DNA of 59,102 bases from DASQWC01 sp035640475. GTDB lineage: Bacteria > Actinomycetota > JAICYB01. How positions within the stretch are numbered: the first letter of the stretch is position 1; every line of letters begins with the position of its first letter. The notes beneath the pieces are model-generated. The model was not told the origin of the DNA. It did no database searches and saw only the letters and a program-made list of their open reading frames with translations. The position numbers and the translations under genes are program-made. Below are positions 17,417-25,686 of the stretch, one piece after another. The stretch is from positions 1-59,102 of the forward strand of contig DASQWC010000102.1 in NCBI GenBank assembly GCA_035640475.1, in the 5' to 3' direction.

Positions 17417-18105
17417 GCATGCCCTCTCCGTTCATGTACATGTCGCCCGAGCAGGTCATGAAGGACCGCGCCGATTATGCGCGGCGCAACATCGGTCGCG
17501 GCAAGCCGATCGTGGCGCTCGAGTACGACAACGGGGTGCTTCTCCTCGCGGAGAACCCTTCGGCGATGCTTCACAAGGTGTCGGAGATCTACGATCGCAT
17601 CGCCTTCGCGGGTGTAGGGAAGTACGACGAGTACGAGCGTCTGCGCATCCTCGGGATCCGGCAGGCCGACCTAAAAGGATTCGCATACTCGCGGGAGGAC
17701 GTGACCGCGCGCACACTGGCGAATTTGTATTCGCAAGTGCTCGGCCAGATCTTCACGGACTCCCTGAAGCCGTTCGAGGTGGAGATCCTGATCGCGGGCG
17801 TGAGCGATGACGGCGACCCGGCAGAGCTCTACCACGTGACGTTCGACGGCGTCGTGATGGACGAGCAGCATTTCGCCGCCGTCGGCGGCGAGACGGGAGC
17901 GCTCAGTGAGTTCTTGTCGGAGCGCTACGAACCCACGCCGACAATCGACGCCGCGCTTCGGCTCGGCGTCGAAGCACTGCGCAGCGTCGGCAACAACGAC
18001 CTCGGCCCGGCGCAGCTCGAGGCGGCGGTGCTCGACCGAGCCTTACCGCGTCGCAAGTTCCGCAGACTTTCGGCCCAGGAGCTCGAGACCGCGCTCGGCT
18101 CGTAG
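17413..18105 (+). CDS. prcA: 20S proteasome alpha subunit PrcA
   Basis: 230 residues forming the outer gating ring that docks the ARC ATPase. The N-terminus MSMPSPFMYMSPEQVMKDRA matches the actinobacterial gate sequence, followed by the alpha-subunit fold (RKPIVALEYDNGVLL-like start, KVSEIYDRIAFAGVGKYDEY). It has no catalytic Thr, as expected. ATGA overlap with prcB gives coupled, equal expression of the two rings. Confidence 0.95.
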   Translation: MSMPSPFMYMSPEQVMKDRADYARRNIGRGKPIVALEYDNGVLLLAENPSAMLHKVSEIYDRIAFAGVGKYDEYERLRILGIRQADLKGFAYSREDVTARTLANLYSQVLGQIFTDSLKPFEVEILIAGVSDDGDPAELYHVTFDGVVMDEQHFAAVGGETGALSEFLSERYEPTPTIDAALRLGVEALRSVGNNDLGPAQLEAAVLDRALPRRKFRRLSAQELETALGS

Positions 18106-18138
18106 TTCGTCTTCCGGGTGATGGCCCAGCCCGGCCCG

Positions 18139-18144
18139 TAGACT
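18139..18144 (+). promoter_or_regulatory. -10 element for leaderless pafA
   Basis: TAGACT followed by 6 nt and GTG 18151. It would give pafA its own leaderless transcript, apart from prcBA. Confidence 0.5.
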
Positions 18145-18150
18145 GACCTG

Positions 18151-19506
18151 GTGGAAAAGCGGATCTTCGGCCTCGAATCCGAGTACGGCGTCACCTGCAC
18201 GTTTCGCGGACAGCGCCGGCTGAGCCCCGACGAGGTCGCGCGCTACCTCTTCCGGAAGGTCGTGCAGTGGGGACGCTCGTCCAACGTCTTCCTCGACAAC
18301 GGTGCGCGGCTCTACCTCGACGTCGGATCGCACCCCGAGTATGCGACGCCGGAGTGCGACAACATCCCCGATCTCCTCGCCCACGACAAGGCGGGGGAGC
18401 GCCGGCTCGAGAGCTTGCTCCTCGGCGCCCAGGCCCGCCTGCACGACGAGGGAATCGCCGGCGACGTGTACCTGTTCAAGAACAACACCGACTCCGCCGG
18501 CAACTCCTACGGCTGCCATGAGAACTACTTGGTGTCGCGCTACGGCGAGTTCCAGCGGTTCGCCGACATTCTCATCCCGTTCCTCGTGACACGACAGTGC
18601 TTCGCCGGGGCCGGGAAGGTGCTGCATACATCGCGCGGGGCGCTGTACTGCCTGTCCCAGCGGGCCGAGCACATCTGGGAAGGCGTGTCGTCGGCGACCA
18701 CCCGTTCGCGGCCCATCATCAACACGCGGGACGAGCCACACGCCGACGCCGAGAAGTTCCGGCGCCTGCACGTGATCGTCGGCGACTCGAACATGAGCGA
18801 GGTCGCCTCGTTCCTGAAGGTCGGGGCGACGGCGATCCTGTTGCGGATGATCGAGGAGAACGTCGTCATGCGCGACATGACGCTCGAGAACCCGATCCGG
18901 GCCATCCGCGAGATCTCCCACGACATGACGTGCCGGCGGAAAGTGCGTCTGGCCAACGGCCGGGAGCTGAACGCCGTCCAGGTGCAGTGGGAGTACTTCA
19001 CGCGGGCCCAGCGCTACGCTGAGTACCGCGACCTGCCGGACGAGCTCAAGACATCCCTGAAGCTCTGGGAGCAGGTGCTGATGGGTCTCGAGAACGACCC
19101 GCTGTCCCTCGACCGCGAGCTCGACTGGGTGATGAAGTACAAGCTCATCCAGGGATTCCGCGACCGCCACGGTCTGCCGCTCGGGCATCCGCGCATCGCG
19201 CTCGTGGATCTCGCGTACCACGACGTGCACCGAGGGCGCGGCCTGTACTACATGCTCGAGCGCGAGGGCCATGCCGAGCGGATGATCACGGAGCCGCATG
19301 TGGAAAAGGCGATCGTCGAGGCTCCACAAACGACGCGTGCGCGCCTCCGGGCCGAGTTCATTCGCGAGGCGAAGCGCCGTCGGCGCGACTACACGGTGGA
19401 CTGGGTGCACTTGAAGCTCAACGACCAGGCGCAGCGGACGGTGCTCTGCAAAGACCCATTCCGGTCGGAGGACGAACGCGTCGAGCGCCTGATCGCCTCC
19501 ATGTAG
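18151..19506 (+). CDS. pafA: Pup-protein ligase PafA
   Basis: 451-residue ATP-dependent ligase that joins the C-terminal Glu of Pup to substrate lysines. It opens with RIFGLESEYGV, with the catalytic Glu-rich strand, and keeps HPEYATPECD, KNNTDSAGNSYGCHENYL and NTRDEPHADAEKFRRLHVIVGD, parallel to Dop at 7258. GTG 18151 is fixed by the conserved start. It lies 45 bp after prcA and abuts a DUF3866 gene. Confidence 0.96.
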   Translation: MEKRIFGLESEYGVTCTFRGQRRLSPDEVARYLFRKVVQWGRSSNVFLDNGARLYLDVGSHPEYATPECDNIPDLLAHDKAGERRLESLLLGAQARLHDEGIAGDVYLFKNNTDSAGNSYGCHENYLVSRYGEFQRFADILIPFLVTRQCFAGAGKVLHTSRGALYCLSQRAEHIWEGVSSATTRSRPIINTRDEPHADAEKFRRLHVIVGDSNMSEVASFLKVGATAILLRMIEENVVMRDMTLENPIRAIREISHDMTCRRKVRLANGRELNAVQVQWEYFTRAQRYAEYRDLPDELKTSLKLWEQVLMGLENDPLSLDRELDWVMKYKLIQGFRDRHGLPLGHPRIALVDLAYHDVHRGRGLYYMLEREGHAERMITEPHVEKAIVEAPQTTRARLRAEFIREAKRRRRDYTVDWVHLKLNDQAQRTVLCKDPFRSEDERVERLIASM

Positions 19507-20576
19507 TGCCGGCGTTCCGAACCGGCACCGTCGAAGCGGTCGTCGAAGAGTTCCCCGGCATCCAGGTCCTCGAGGTTCGTCTGGACGACGAACAACGACG
19601 CGCGGTCCTCTACACGCGCTATGCAGCACCGGCGAAGGCGGGCGACCGCGTCGTCCTGAACACGACGGCGGACGACCTGCGCCTCGGATCCGGAGGCGAG
19701 GACTTCGTGGTGTGGAACCTCGCGCACGACACGTACGAGTCGCCGCAGGACGGTCACGTCATGAAGCTGCGGTATACGCCGCTGCAGACCGAAGTGATGG
19801 CCGTCGAGGCACCGGAGTCGCCGCACCACGGCGCGATGGCATCGGCGTCCGGACTCGAGGGAATGCCCGTGCTCGCCGCGTCGCTGCACTCCCAGCTCCT
19901 GCCGGTGGTTGCGGCCGTCCGGTCGAAGGTGCCCGGTGCGCGCATCGCATATGTGATGACCGACGGCGGAGCGCTCGAAGCATCGCTGTCCCGCACGACA
20001 CGGCGGCTCCGCGAGCTCGGCTGGCTTGCGACCGTCGTAACCGTCGGGCACGCGACGGGTGGTGACTTGGAAGCCGTGAACCTCTATTCGGGACTCCTCG
20101 CCGCGCGCGCGATTGCCTCGGCCGATATCACGGTAGCCGGGATGGGCCCCGGCGTCGTCGGAACGGCGACACCCTTCGGCACGACTGCACTGGAGCTGGG
20201 CATGACGTTGAATGCGACGGCGTCGCTCGGAGGGAAGCCGGTGGCGGTCGTTCGGATGAGCTCCGCCGACGTGCGCGATCGGCACGCCGGGATCAGTCAC
20301 CACGCGCTGACCGCGCTGATGCGCGTCGCCCTCGCGCGTGCCGACGTGCCGGTGCCGTCCGGGCACGCCGGTGGCCTGGGGGAAGCGGCCATGCTGCACA
20401 ACGTCGTTGAAGTGGACGCGGAATCGGTGATCGCCGATCTCGAGCGGGCTCGTGCGCAGGGACTCCTGGCGTCGCACATGGGGCGCGGCCCGGAAGAGGA
20501 TAGGCTCTTCTTCCTCGCGGCCGGAGCAGCGGGGCTCCACGCCGCGGGCTATCTGGAGGAGGGGAAGGATGCCTGA
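19506..20576 (+). CDS. DUF3866 family protein
   Basis: 356 residues of the DUF3866 family, which in actinobacteria commonly sits next to pafA. Visible conserved stretches are ESPHHGAMASASGLEGMPV, VMTDGGALEASLSRT and GMGPGVVGTATPFGTTALELG. No catalytic mechanism is known to me. The GTG start shares one base with the pafA stop, which suggests co-translation and a possible link to the Pup pathway. Confidence 0.83.
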   Translation: MPAFRTGTVEAVVEEFPGIQVLEVRLDDEQRRAVLYTRYAAPAKAGDRVVLNTTADDLRLGSGGEDFVVWNLAHDTYESPQDGHVMKLRYTPLQTEVMAVEAPESPHHGAMASASGLEGMPVLAASLHSQLLPVVAAVRSKVPGARIAYVMTDGGALEASLSRTTRRLRELGWLATVVTVGHATGGDLEAVNLYSGLLAARAIASADITVAGMGPGVVGTATPFGTTALELGMTLNATASLGGKPVAVVRMSSADVRDRHAGISHHALTALMRVALARADVPVPSGHAGGLGEAAMLHNVVEVDAESVIADLERARAQGLLASHMGRGPEEDRLFFLAAGAAGLHAAGYLEEGKDA

Positions 20577-21576
20577 CGTCGTCGGCTTGGGTCGTTCCGG
20601 ACTGAAAGTCACTCGCTTGTGTCTCGGCGCAATGAACTTCGGCAACGAAGCATGGGGATGCGACGAGCCCACGTCGGCCAAGATCATCGACGCGTTCCTC
20701 GAGCGCGGTTTCAATTTCATCGATACCGCCAACACCTATGCGGGCGGGAAGTCGGAGGAGATCGTCGGGCGTGCGATCGGCGCCCGGCGAGATGAGGTCG
20801 TCCTCGCCACGAAGGGCTTCAGTCCCGAGGGCACAGGACCGAACGACTGGGGCAACTCGCGCGCGAACCTGACGCGATCGCTCGAAGCGTCGCTCCGGAG
20901 GCTGGGTACCGATTACGTCGATCTCTATCAGGTGCACAACTGGGACTGGACGACGCCGATCGAAGAGACCATGGCCGCGCTGGATGGGTTCGTGCGCTCG
21001 GGAAAGGTCCGCTACATCGGCTGTTCGAACTGGCAAGGCTCCCAGATCGTCGAAGGCCAGTGGGCCGCGTCGCGCATCGGCGGTGCACCGCTGGTGTCAC
21101 TTCAGCCGCAGTACTCGCTGATCGTCCGCGACATCGAGCGCGACATCCTTCCGACCGCGCGGCGACACGGACTCGGCGCGATCGTCTGGTCGCCGCTCGG
21201 CGGGGGAGTGCTGTCGGGCAAGTACACGCGGGACGACATTCCGGACGACTCGCGCTTCGGAAAGGCACAGAGCGGCGACGTGTGGGACCGATTCCGGCAA
21301 ACGCTGTTCAGCGAGCGCAACTTCGAGATCGTCGACAAGGTCGGCGAGGTCGCAGCAAAGCTGGGCTCGAATCACGCCGCCGTCGCCGTCGCATGGACGA
21401 TCAACCAGCCCGGCGTCACGAGCGCGATCATCGGTCTCCGCACCGTGGAGCAGCTCGAGGACAACCTCGCCGCCGACGAGCTGTCGCTCGACGCCGACAC
21501 GCTGAAGGAGCTCGATCGCTCGGCGCGCGGACAGTGGGCGTACCCGAACTACATGCAGCCCGAGCCGCGCTCGTAG
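20569..21576 (+). CDS. Aldo/keto reductase
   Basis: 335-residue NADPH-dependent (beta/alpha)8 oxidoreductase. The tetrad is visible: Asp and Tyr in FIDTANTYAGG, Lys in VVLATKG, His in YQVHNWD. The C-terminal cofactor-binding region (TSAIIGLRTVEQLEDNL) is intact. GGAGGAGGGGAAGG precedes ATG 20569, which overlaps the DUF3866 stop by 8 nt. The transcript ends at the hairpin just downstream. Substrate unknown. Confidence 0.9.
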   Translation: MPDVVGLGRSGLKVTRLCLGAMNFGNEAWGCDEPTSAKIIDAFLERGFNFIDTANTYAGGKSEEIVGRAIGARRDEVVLATKGFSPEGTGPNDWGNSRANLTRSLEASLRRLGTDYVDLYQVHNWDWTTPIEETMAALDGFVRSGKVRYIGCSNWQGSQIVEGQWAASRIGGAPLVSLQPQYSLIVRDIERDILPTARRHGLGAIVWSPLGGGVLSGKYTRDDIPDDSRFGKAQSGDVWDRFRQTLFSERNFEIVDKVGEVAAKLGSNHAAVAVAWTINQPGVTSAIIGLRTVEQLEDNLAADELSLDADTLKELDRSARGQWAYPNYMQPEPRS

Positions 21577-21592
21577 GGATCTCGCGCACAAG

Positions 21593-21624
21593 AGAAGGGA
21601 GCGAGGAAATCCTCGCTCCCTTCT
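21593..21624 (+). terminator. Strong hairpin terminator after the prcBA-pafA-AKR unit
   Basis: Perfect 14-bp inverted repeat AGAAGGGAGCGAGG / CCTCGCTCCCTTCT around an AAAT loop, 17 nt after the aldo/keto reductase stop. There is no long U-run, as is usual in high-GC actinobacteria. Confidence 0.85.
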
Positions 21625-21740
21625 AACGAGGGTTCGCCGCCGGCTGCATCGCCTGCCCGGGCTGTCAGCCAAGCCGCAACATCTGCCCAAACAGTAGGTG
21701 CGGGACACACGCGGCTCGGCGGCGCGTATCACGGCAGGGA

Positions 21741-21756
21741 TGTGACATCCGTCACA
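21741..21756. promoter_or_regulatory. CRP-type operator upstream of pafB
   Basis: TGTGACATCCGTCACA is an exact match to the TGTGA-N6-TCACA palindrome read by CRP proteins. Its centre is about 58 nt before the predicted pafB transcription start, close to the class I activation position. The CRP-family protein at 4695-5372 has the recognition-helix residues for this site. Confidence 0.75.
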
Positions 21757-21793
21757 GAAGTTGACGGCCGCCGCCGCGCCGACCGGCCGGGGG

Positions 21794-21799
21794 TACCAT
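21794..21799 (+). promoter_or_regulatory. -10 element for leaderless pafB
   Basis: TACCAT followed by 7 nt and GTG 21807. No clear -35 is present at the usual distance, which fits a promoter assisted by the upstream CRP site. Confidence 0.5.
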
Positions 21800-21806
21800 A
21801 CGGTCC

Positions 21807-22820
21807 GTGCGGAAGGTCGAGCGCCTGGTGAATCTCATCGCGCTCCTCCTGAACACCCGTCGGCCGCTCACTGTCGAGGAGATTCGAAATACGGTCCCGG
21901 GCTATCAGCAGGAGGACTACGCGTCCTTCAAGCGCATGTTCGAGCGGGACAAGGAGGAGCTCCGCTCGCTCGGGATCCCCATCGAGCGCCGCTTCACCGA
22001 CGTCTGGGAGGTCGAGGAGGGCTACCTGATCTCCAAGGACCGCTACTATCTGCCCGAGCTCGACCTGACGCCCGACGAGGTCGCGGCCCTGTGGATTGCC
22101 TCAGCTGTGGTCGTCGAGCCCGGCGGCAAAGAGGACCAGGCCCTCGTGAAGCTCTCGCTCGGGACCGACGGGGGGGCCGACCCGACCTCGCCGCCGTGGC
22201 TGCGAGCGAGGCTGCATCTGGACTCTCCGGCCCTCCCGAGACTGCTCGAAGCCGTCGCAGGACGACGCCGCGTGCGCTTCCGCTACAAGGCCGCCGGACA
22301 GAGCAAAGACACAGAACGAACCGTCGACCCGTACGCGCTCATCCATCGACAGAACGCTTGGTACGTGGCCGGCCACGATCACATGCGGGGCGCGCTGCGC
22401 CATTTCAAGCTGCCGCGCATCAGCTCGACCGTCAGTTTCGCTTCCAAGAGCGGCGGCCCCGACTTCGACGTTCCTGAAGGCTTCTCCACGGAGGACAGGT
22501 CCGTGACGGAGCCGTGGTTGGGCGAAGAAGGTGTGGGTGTCGATGTCGCCTTTTCGCCGCGGATCGCCTGGTGGGTCGAGCAGTCCCTCGGTCTCGAGGC
22601 CAAGGGAGCGTGGCGCGACTGGAGCGTGATGCGGGTCGTCGTCGCCGACGAAGAGGGCTTCGTCTCGTGGGTGCTCCAGTTCGGCGAGGACGCCGTCGTT
22701 CGATCTCCCGACCGCATGCGGAAGGCCGTCGTGAAACGGTTGCGCGAGGTCGTTCGGCCCCCGAAGGCGAAGAGCACTCCGCGCACGAAGGCGAAAGCCA
22801 CAGCGAGAAAGCGCCCGTGA
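21807..22820 (+). CDS. pafB: WYL-domain regulator PafB
   Basis: 337 residues: an N-terminal winged helix (KVERLVNLIALLLNTRRPLTVEEI), a WYL domain (RRVRFRYKAAGQSKDTERTVDPYALIHRQNAWYV) and a WCX-type C-terminal part with a basic Lys/Ala tail. With PafC it forms the PafBC activator that switches on the mycobacterial DNA-damage response independently of LexA/RecA. WYL domains are thought to sense single-stranded nucleic acid. GTGA overlap with pafC. Confidence 0.92.
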   Translation: MRKVERLVNLIALLLNTRRPLTVEEIRNTVPGYQQEDYASFKRMFERDKEELRSLGIPIERRFTDVWEVEEGYLISKDRYYLPELDLTPDEVAALWIASAVVVEPGGKEDQALVKLSLGTDGGADPTSPPWLRARLHLDSPALPRLLEAVAGRRRVRFRYKAAGQSKDTERTVDPYALIHRQNAWYVAGHDHMRGALRHFKLPRISSTVSFASKSGGPDFDVPEGFSTEDRSVTEPWLGEEGVGVDVAFSPRIAWWVEQSLGLEAKGAWRDWSVMRVVVADEEGFVSWVLQFGEDAVVRSPDRMRKAVVKRLREVVRPPKAKSTPRTKAKATARKRP

Positions 22821-23860
22821 GCCCGGCTCGAACCCGGCGATCCAAACCGTCGGATGCGGCACGGCGCAGCCTGAGCCGCCTGGAACGGATCCTGCTGCTC
22901 GTCCCGTACTGCGTGAGCCACCCGGGGGTTTCGATCTCGGAGCTGGCCAAGCGGCTCGGCGCTCCGGAGAAGGAGATTCTCGAGGATCTCAACCTGCTCT
23001 TCGTGTGCGGCCTGCCCGACTACACGCCGGCCGACCTCATCGAAGTCTTCATCGAGGAAGACCAGGTCTTCATCCGCATGGCCGATTACTTCGCCCGGCC
23101 GCTGCGTCTCACGCGGACGGAGGCAATCCCGCTCTACCTCAAAGCGCAGGCCCTCGTGAACCTCCTGCAAGGAACGACAGACGGCAAGTCGGGGCTTACC
23201 GAGCTCGCTCCACTTCGCTCGGCCATCGACAAGCTCGGCAATACACTGCTGCCGCAAGAGGGCGGCGTGGCCGAGCTGACCAAGCGCATCAAGGTCCAGC
23301 TGGAGTCCGGCGAGGCGCAATGGCTCGGCCCGTTGCGCGAAGCGGTGACCGAGCGCCGGGCCGTCGAGCTCGAGTACTACACCTATTCGCGCGACGCGCT
23401 CACCAAACGTCGCGTGGATCCGCATCTCGTCTTCGCGTCGTTCGGTCACTGGTACGTGTCGGGGTACTGCCACCTTGCGCAAGACCGGCGCATGTTCCGG
23501 CTCGATCGCATCAAATCCCTCGATGTGACCGAGGAACAGTTCGACGCGCCGGACGACGGAGCGGCCGAACTGCCGCCGCCGCTGATCTACGTGCCGGGCC
23601 CCGACGACGTCCGGGTCCGTCTCCGCGTCACCGAAGGCATCGCCGTGTGGCTGGCGGAATATCTGCCGGTCGACTCCGCCAAAGCCGTGCGCGGTGGACG
23701 CAAAGAGCTCGTGTTCCGGACGTCCGCCTTCGAATGGCTCGAGAAGCTTCTGATGCGGGTGGGCGCCGACGTCGAGGTGCTCGAGCCCGTCGAGCTCGCC
23801 GACCGACTGCGCGAAGCGGCGAAGCGGATTCTCGCGCTATACGAGCCCAAACGGCGCTGA
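22817..23860 (+). CDS. pafC: WYL-domain regulator PafC
   Basis: 347 residues: an N-terminal helix-turn-helix (SRLERILLLVPYCVSHPGVSISELAKRL) and a WYL core (AVELEYYTYSRDALTKRRVDPHLVFASFGHWYV), with a C-terminal WCX region. It is the partner of PafB; the 4-nt overlap supports equimolar synthesis. GTG 22817 gives a slightly longer basic N-terminus than usual. Confidence 0.92.
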   Translation: MSPARTRRSKPSDAARRSLSRLERILLLVPYCVSHPGVSISELAKRLGAPEKEILEDLNLLFVCGLPDYTPADLIEVFIEEDQVFIRMADYFARPLRLTRTEAIPLYLKAQALVNLLQGTTDGKSGLTELAPLRSAIDKLGNTLLPQEGGVAELTKRIKVQLESGEAQWLGPLREAVTERRAVELEYYTYSRDALTKRRVDPHLVFASFGHWYVSGYCHLAQDRRMFRLDRIKSLDVTEEQFDAPDDGAAELPPPLIYVPGPDDVRVRLRVTEGIAVWLAEYLPVDSAKAVRGGRKELVFRTSAFEWLEKLLMRVGADVEVLEPVELADRLREAAKRILALYEPKRR

Positions 23861-23879
23861 GACTGTCGCCGGGCCGCAC

Positions 23880-23885
23880 TACGTT
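23880..23885 (+). promoter_or_regulatory. -10 element for the leaderless RNase H-like gene
   Basis: TACGTT followed by 6 nt and GTG 23892. Confidence 0.45.
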
Positions 23886-23891
23886 CGCGGT

Positions 23892-24395
23892 GTGGTCGGC
23901 TATCTGGACATCGAGACGTCGTTCACCGGCGAGCTGACGGTCGTCGGCCTGCTCCGCGCCGAGCGCGGTCTCATCCAGATCGTCGGCCGTGCCATCACGC
24001 GGGACGCCGTCGACGAGACCTTGCGCGGCATCGACACGATCTGCACGTTCAACGGCGAGTCCTTCGACCTGCCCGTGTTGCGCCGGGCCCTCGGCATCGG
24101 ATTGCTGGAGCGTTGCCGCTCCTTCGACCTGTCCGTCGAATGCCGCCGCATGGGGTTGCGCGGCGGACTCAAGCGCATCGAGGACGGCCTGAGCATCCCG
24201 CGCAGGCTGCGGGGCGTCACTGGGTACGATGCGATGGTCCTATGGGATCGATGGGAGCAGGGCGATCGAGAAGCTCTCGAAACGCTCCTCGAGTACAACC
24301 GCGACGACGTCATCAATCTCAGACTTCTCGAGCGAAGGCTGCGGGGCGATCTCGAGATGCCGCAGCCGGTCGAACAGATCGTGGTCGGCGCGTAA
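23892..24395 (+). CDS. Ribonuclease H-like (YprB-type) 3'-5' exonuclease domain protein
   Basis: 167 residues forming a DnaQ/RNase H-fold exonuclease domain. DIE (Asp6-Glu8) is the first metal motif, TFNGESFDLPVL the second, and YNRDDVINL the last, so the acidic active site appears complete. Related proteins belong to the YprB/RNase_H_2 group acting on DNA or RNA ends. GTG 23892 places the first catalytic strand at residue 4, unusually close to the start but typical for this group. Confidence 0.8.
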   Translation: MVGYLDIETSFTGELTVVGLLRAERGLIQIVGRAITRDAVDETLRGIDTICTFNGESFDLPVLRRALGIGLLERCRSFDLSVECRRMGLRGGLKRIEDGLSIPRRLRGVTGYDAMVLWDRWEQGDREALETLLEYNRDDVINLRLLERRLRGDLEMPQPVEQIVVGA

Positions 24396-24400
24396 GCAGC

Positions 24401-24862
24401 ATCGCCGCCGAGTATTGGAAAGCGCGCGGCGGCAAGCCCAAGCCACGGCCGCGCCATCCGCTGACGCCCGACGAGGAAAACCGGTACCTCGTCGCGGGGT
24501 CGCGGCTCTTCAATCGGCGCGAGTTCTACAAAGGCCACGACGAGTGGGAAGAGGTTTGGCGGCGCGCGTCGGGAGCTCGCCGGCGTCTGTTGCACGGACT
24601 GATCCAGGTCGCCGTCGGCTACGAGCACCAGAAGCGGGGGAATCCACGAGGCATGCGAAGCCTGCTGCGCCAGGGAGCCGCAAAGCTGCGGTTCTTCACG
24701 CGGAGGCCGGGCGTGTCCCAGCTTCGCGACCGAGCCGTCAACGACGCCGATGCCGGTGAGGGCTGGAACCGACTCGCCCCACCGAAGATCCTCGTGACGC
24801 TCGAAGGGTTCGACGATTCGAGGCCGCGGGACGCCATCCGAGTGACCGTTCCGAGACGCTAA
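24401..24862 (+). CDS. DUF309 family protein (start codon unclear)
   Basis: DUF309 signature LFNRREFYKGHDEWEEVWRR followed by LLHGLIQVAVGYEHQKRGNPRG, a helical family of unknown function. The reading frame is intact to TAA 24862, but no ATG, GTG or TTG lies between the upstream gene's stop and the DUF309 core. Candidates are ATC 24401, CTG 24461, or an ATG inside the upstream gene. I give 24401 because the residues from EYWKARGG look coding. The 3' end overlaps the convergent methyltransferase stop by 4 nt. Confidence 0.65.
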   Translation: MAAEYWKARGGKPKPRPRHPLTPDEENRYLVAGSRLFNRREFYKGHDEWEEVWRRASGARRRLLHGLIQVAVGYEHQKRGNPRGMRSLLRQGAAKLRFFTRRPGVSQLRDRAVNDADAGEGWNRLAPPKILVTLEGFDDSRPRDAIRVTVPRR

Positions 24863-25647
24863 GGCTTCGTCGCCTCCAGCAGGAAGCGGTGGTGCCGTGC
24901 GGCGAACGACCCGTGCTCGGCGATGTGGTGATGGATGCGCCGCAGGCCGTCCCGGTGCTTACCAACGTCGAACCCCTCGTACTGCCAGGGGATCGCACGG
25001 AGCTTGTAGACAACCGCACCGACGTCGAAAAAGCGCTGCACGGGGAATCCTTCGCGAGCGTCGGTGACGCGCAGACCGGCTCGTTCGAGCTGAGCGACGT
25101 ATTCGTCCAATGTCGGACTGAGACTCGGCTCGACGTCGCCGAGCATGCGATTGATCTCGATCTCGTTCAGACTTCCTGTTTGCTGGGTGAGGAACGTCCC
25201 TCCCGGGCGCAGCACCCGAGCGACCTCTGAGGCCCGGAACGCTTCGTGCCGATCGAACACGAGGTCGAAGGTCGCATCGCGGAAGGGCAACGGTCCGTCA
25301 ACATCCATGAAGCGCTGGGCGGCGTTGTCCGACGCACCCTCGTACGCGACGACGTGGACGCCGAGCGGTCGCAGCGCTCGGCCGGCAACGGAGACATTCG
25401 GCATCCAACCTTCTGTGGCGACCGTGAGCCGAGCCCGGTGCGGGAGCGCTGCCACGAACTCGCCGCCGCCGGTACCGAGGTCGACGATCGCGTCGGCATC
25501 CGCGGCGAGCTCCGCCACGCGAGCCGCGTAGTCCCACGGATACGGATCCACTTCGGAGCGCCCGTCCATGAGCGAGAAATCCCAGCCCTCGAAGGCCTGT
25601 GCCTCCGCCTCGGCCACGAGCTGCTCGAAACGGTCGTCTCCGGCCAT
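24859..25647 (-). CDS. Class I SAM-dependent methyltransferase
   Basis: 262 residues with the AdoMet motif IVDLGTGGGEF, then DLVFDRHEAF and VLRPGGTFLTQQTGS of the UbiE/RlmA-like group. Substrate unknown. ATG 25647 or the preceding TTG 25650 may be used. A TACGCT -10 (minus strand, 25661-25656) lies 5-8 nt before either, again a leaderless arrangement. Divergent from the next acyl-CoA dehydrogenase. Confidence 0.82.
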   Translation of the reverse strand: MAGDDRFEQLVAEAEAQAFEGWDFSLMDGRSEVDPYPWDYAARVAELAADADAIVDLGTGGGEFVAALPHRARLTVATEGWMPNVSVAGRALRPLGVHVVAYEGASDNAAQRFMDVDGPLPFRDATFDLVFDRHEAFRASEVARVLRPGGTFLTQQTGSLNEIEINRMLGDVEPSLSPTLDEYVAQLERAGLRVTDAREGFPVQRFFDVGAVVYKLRAIPWQYEGFDVGKHRDGLRRIHHHIAEHGSFAARHHRFLLEATKP

Positions 25648-25654
25648 CAAGCGT

Positions 25655-25661
25655 TAGCGTA
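25655..25661. promoter_or_regulatory. Overlapping divergent -10 elements
   Basis: TAGCGT on the plus strand (25655-25660) and TACGCT on the minus strand (25661-25656) share five bases between the methyltransferase and acyl-CoA dehydrogenase starts. Confidence 0.45.
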
Positions 25662-25686
25662 GGGGAGTCGGCCGAGGAGGACGCCA

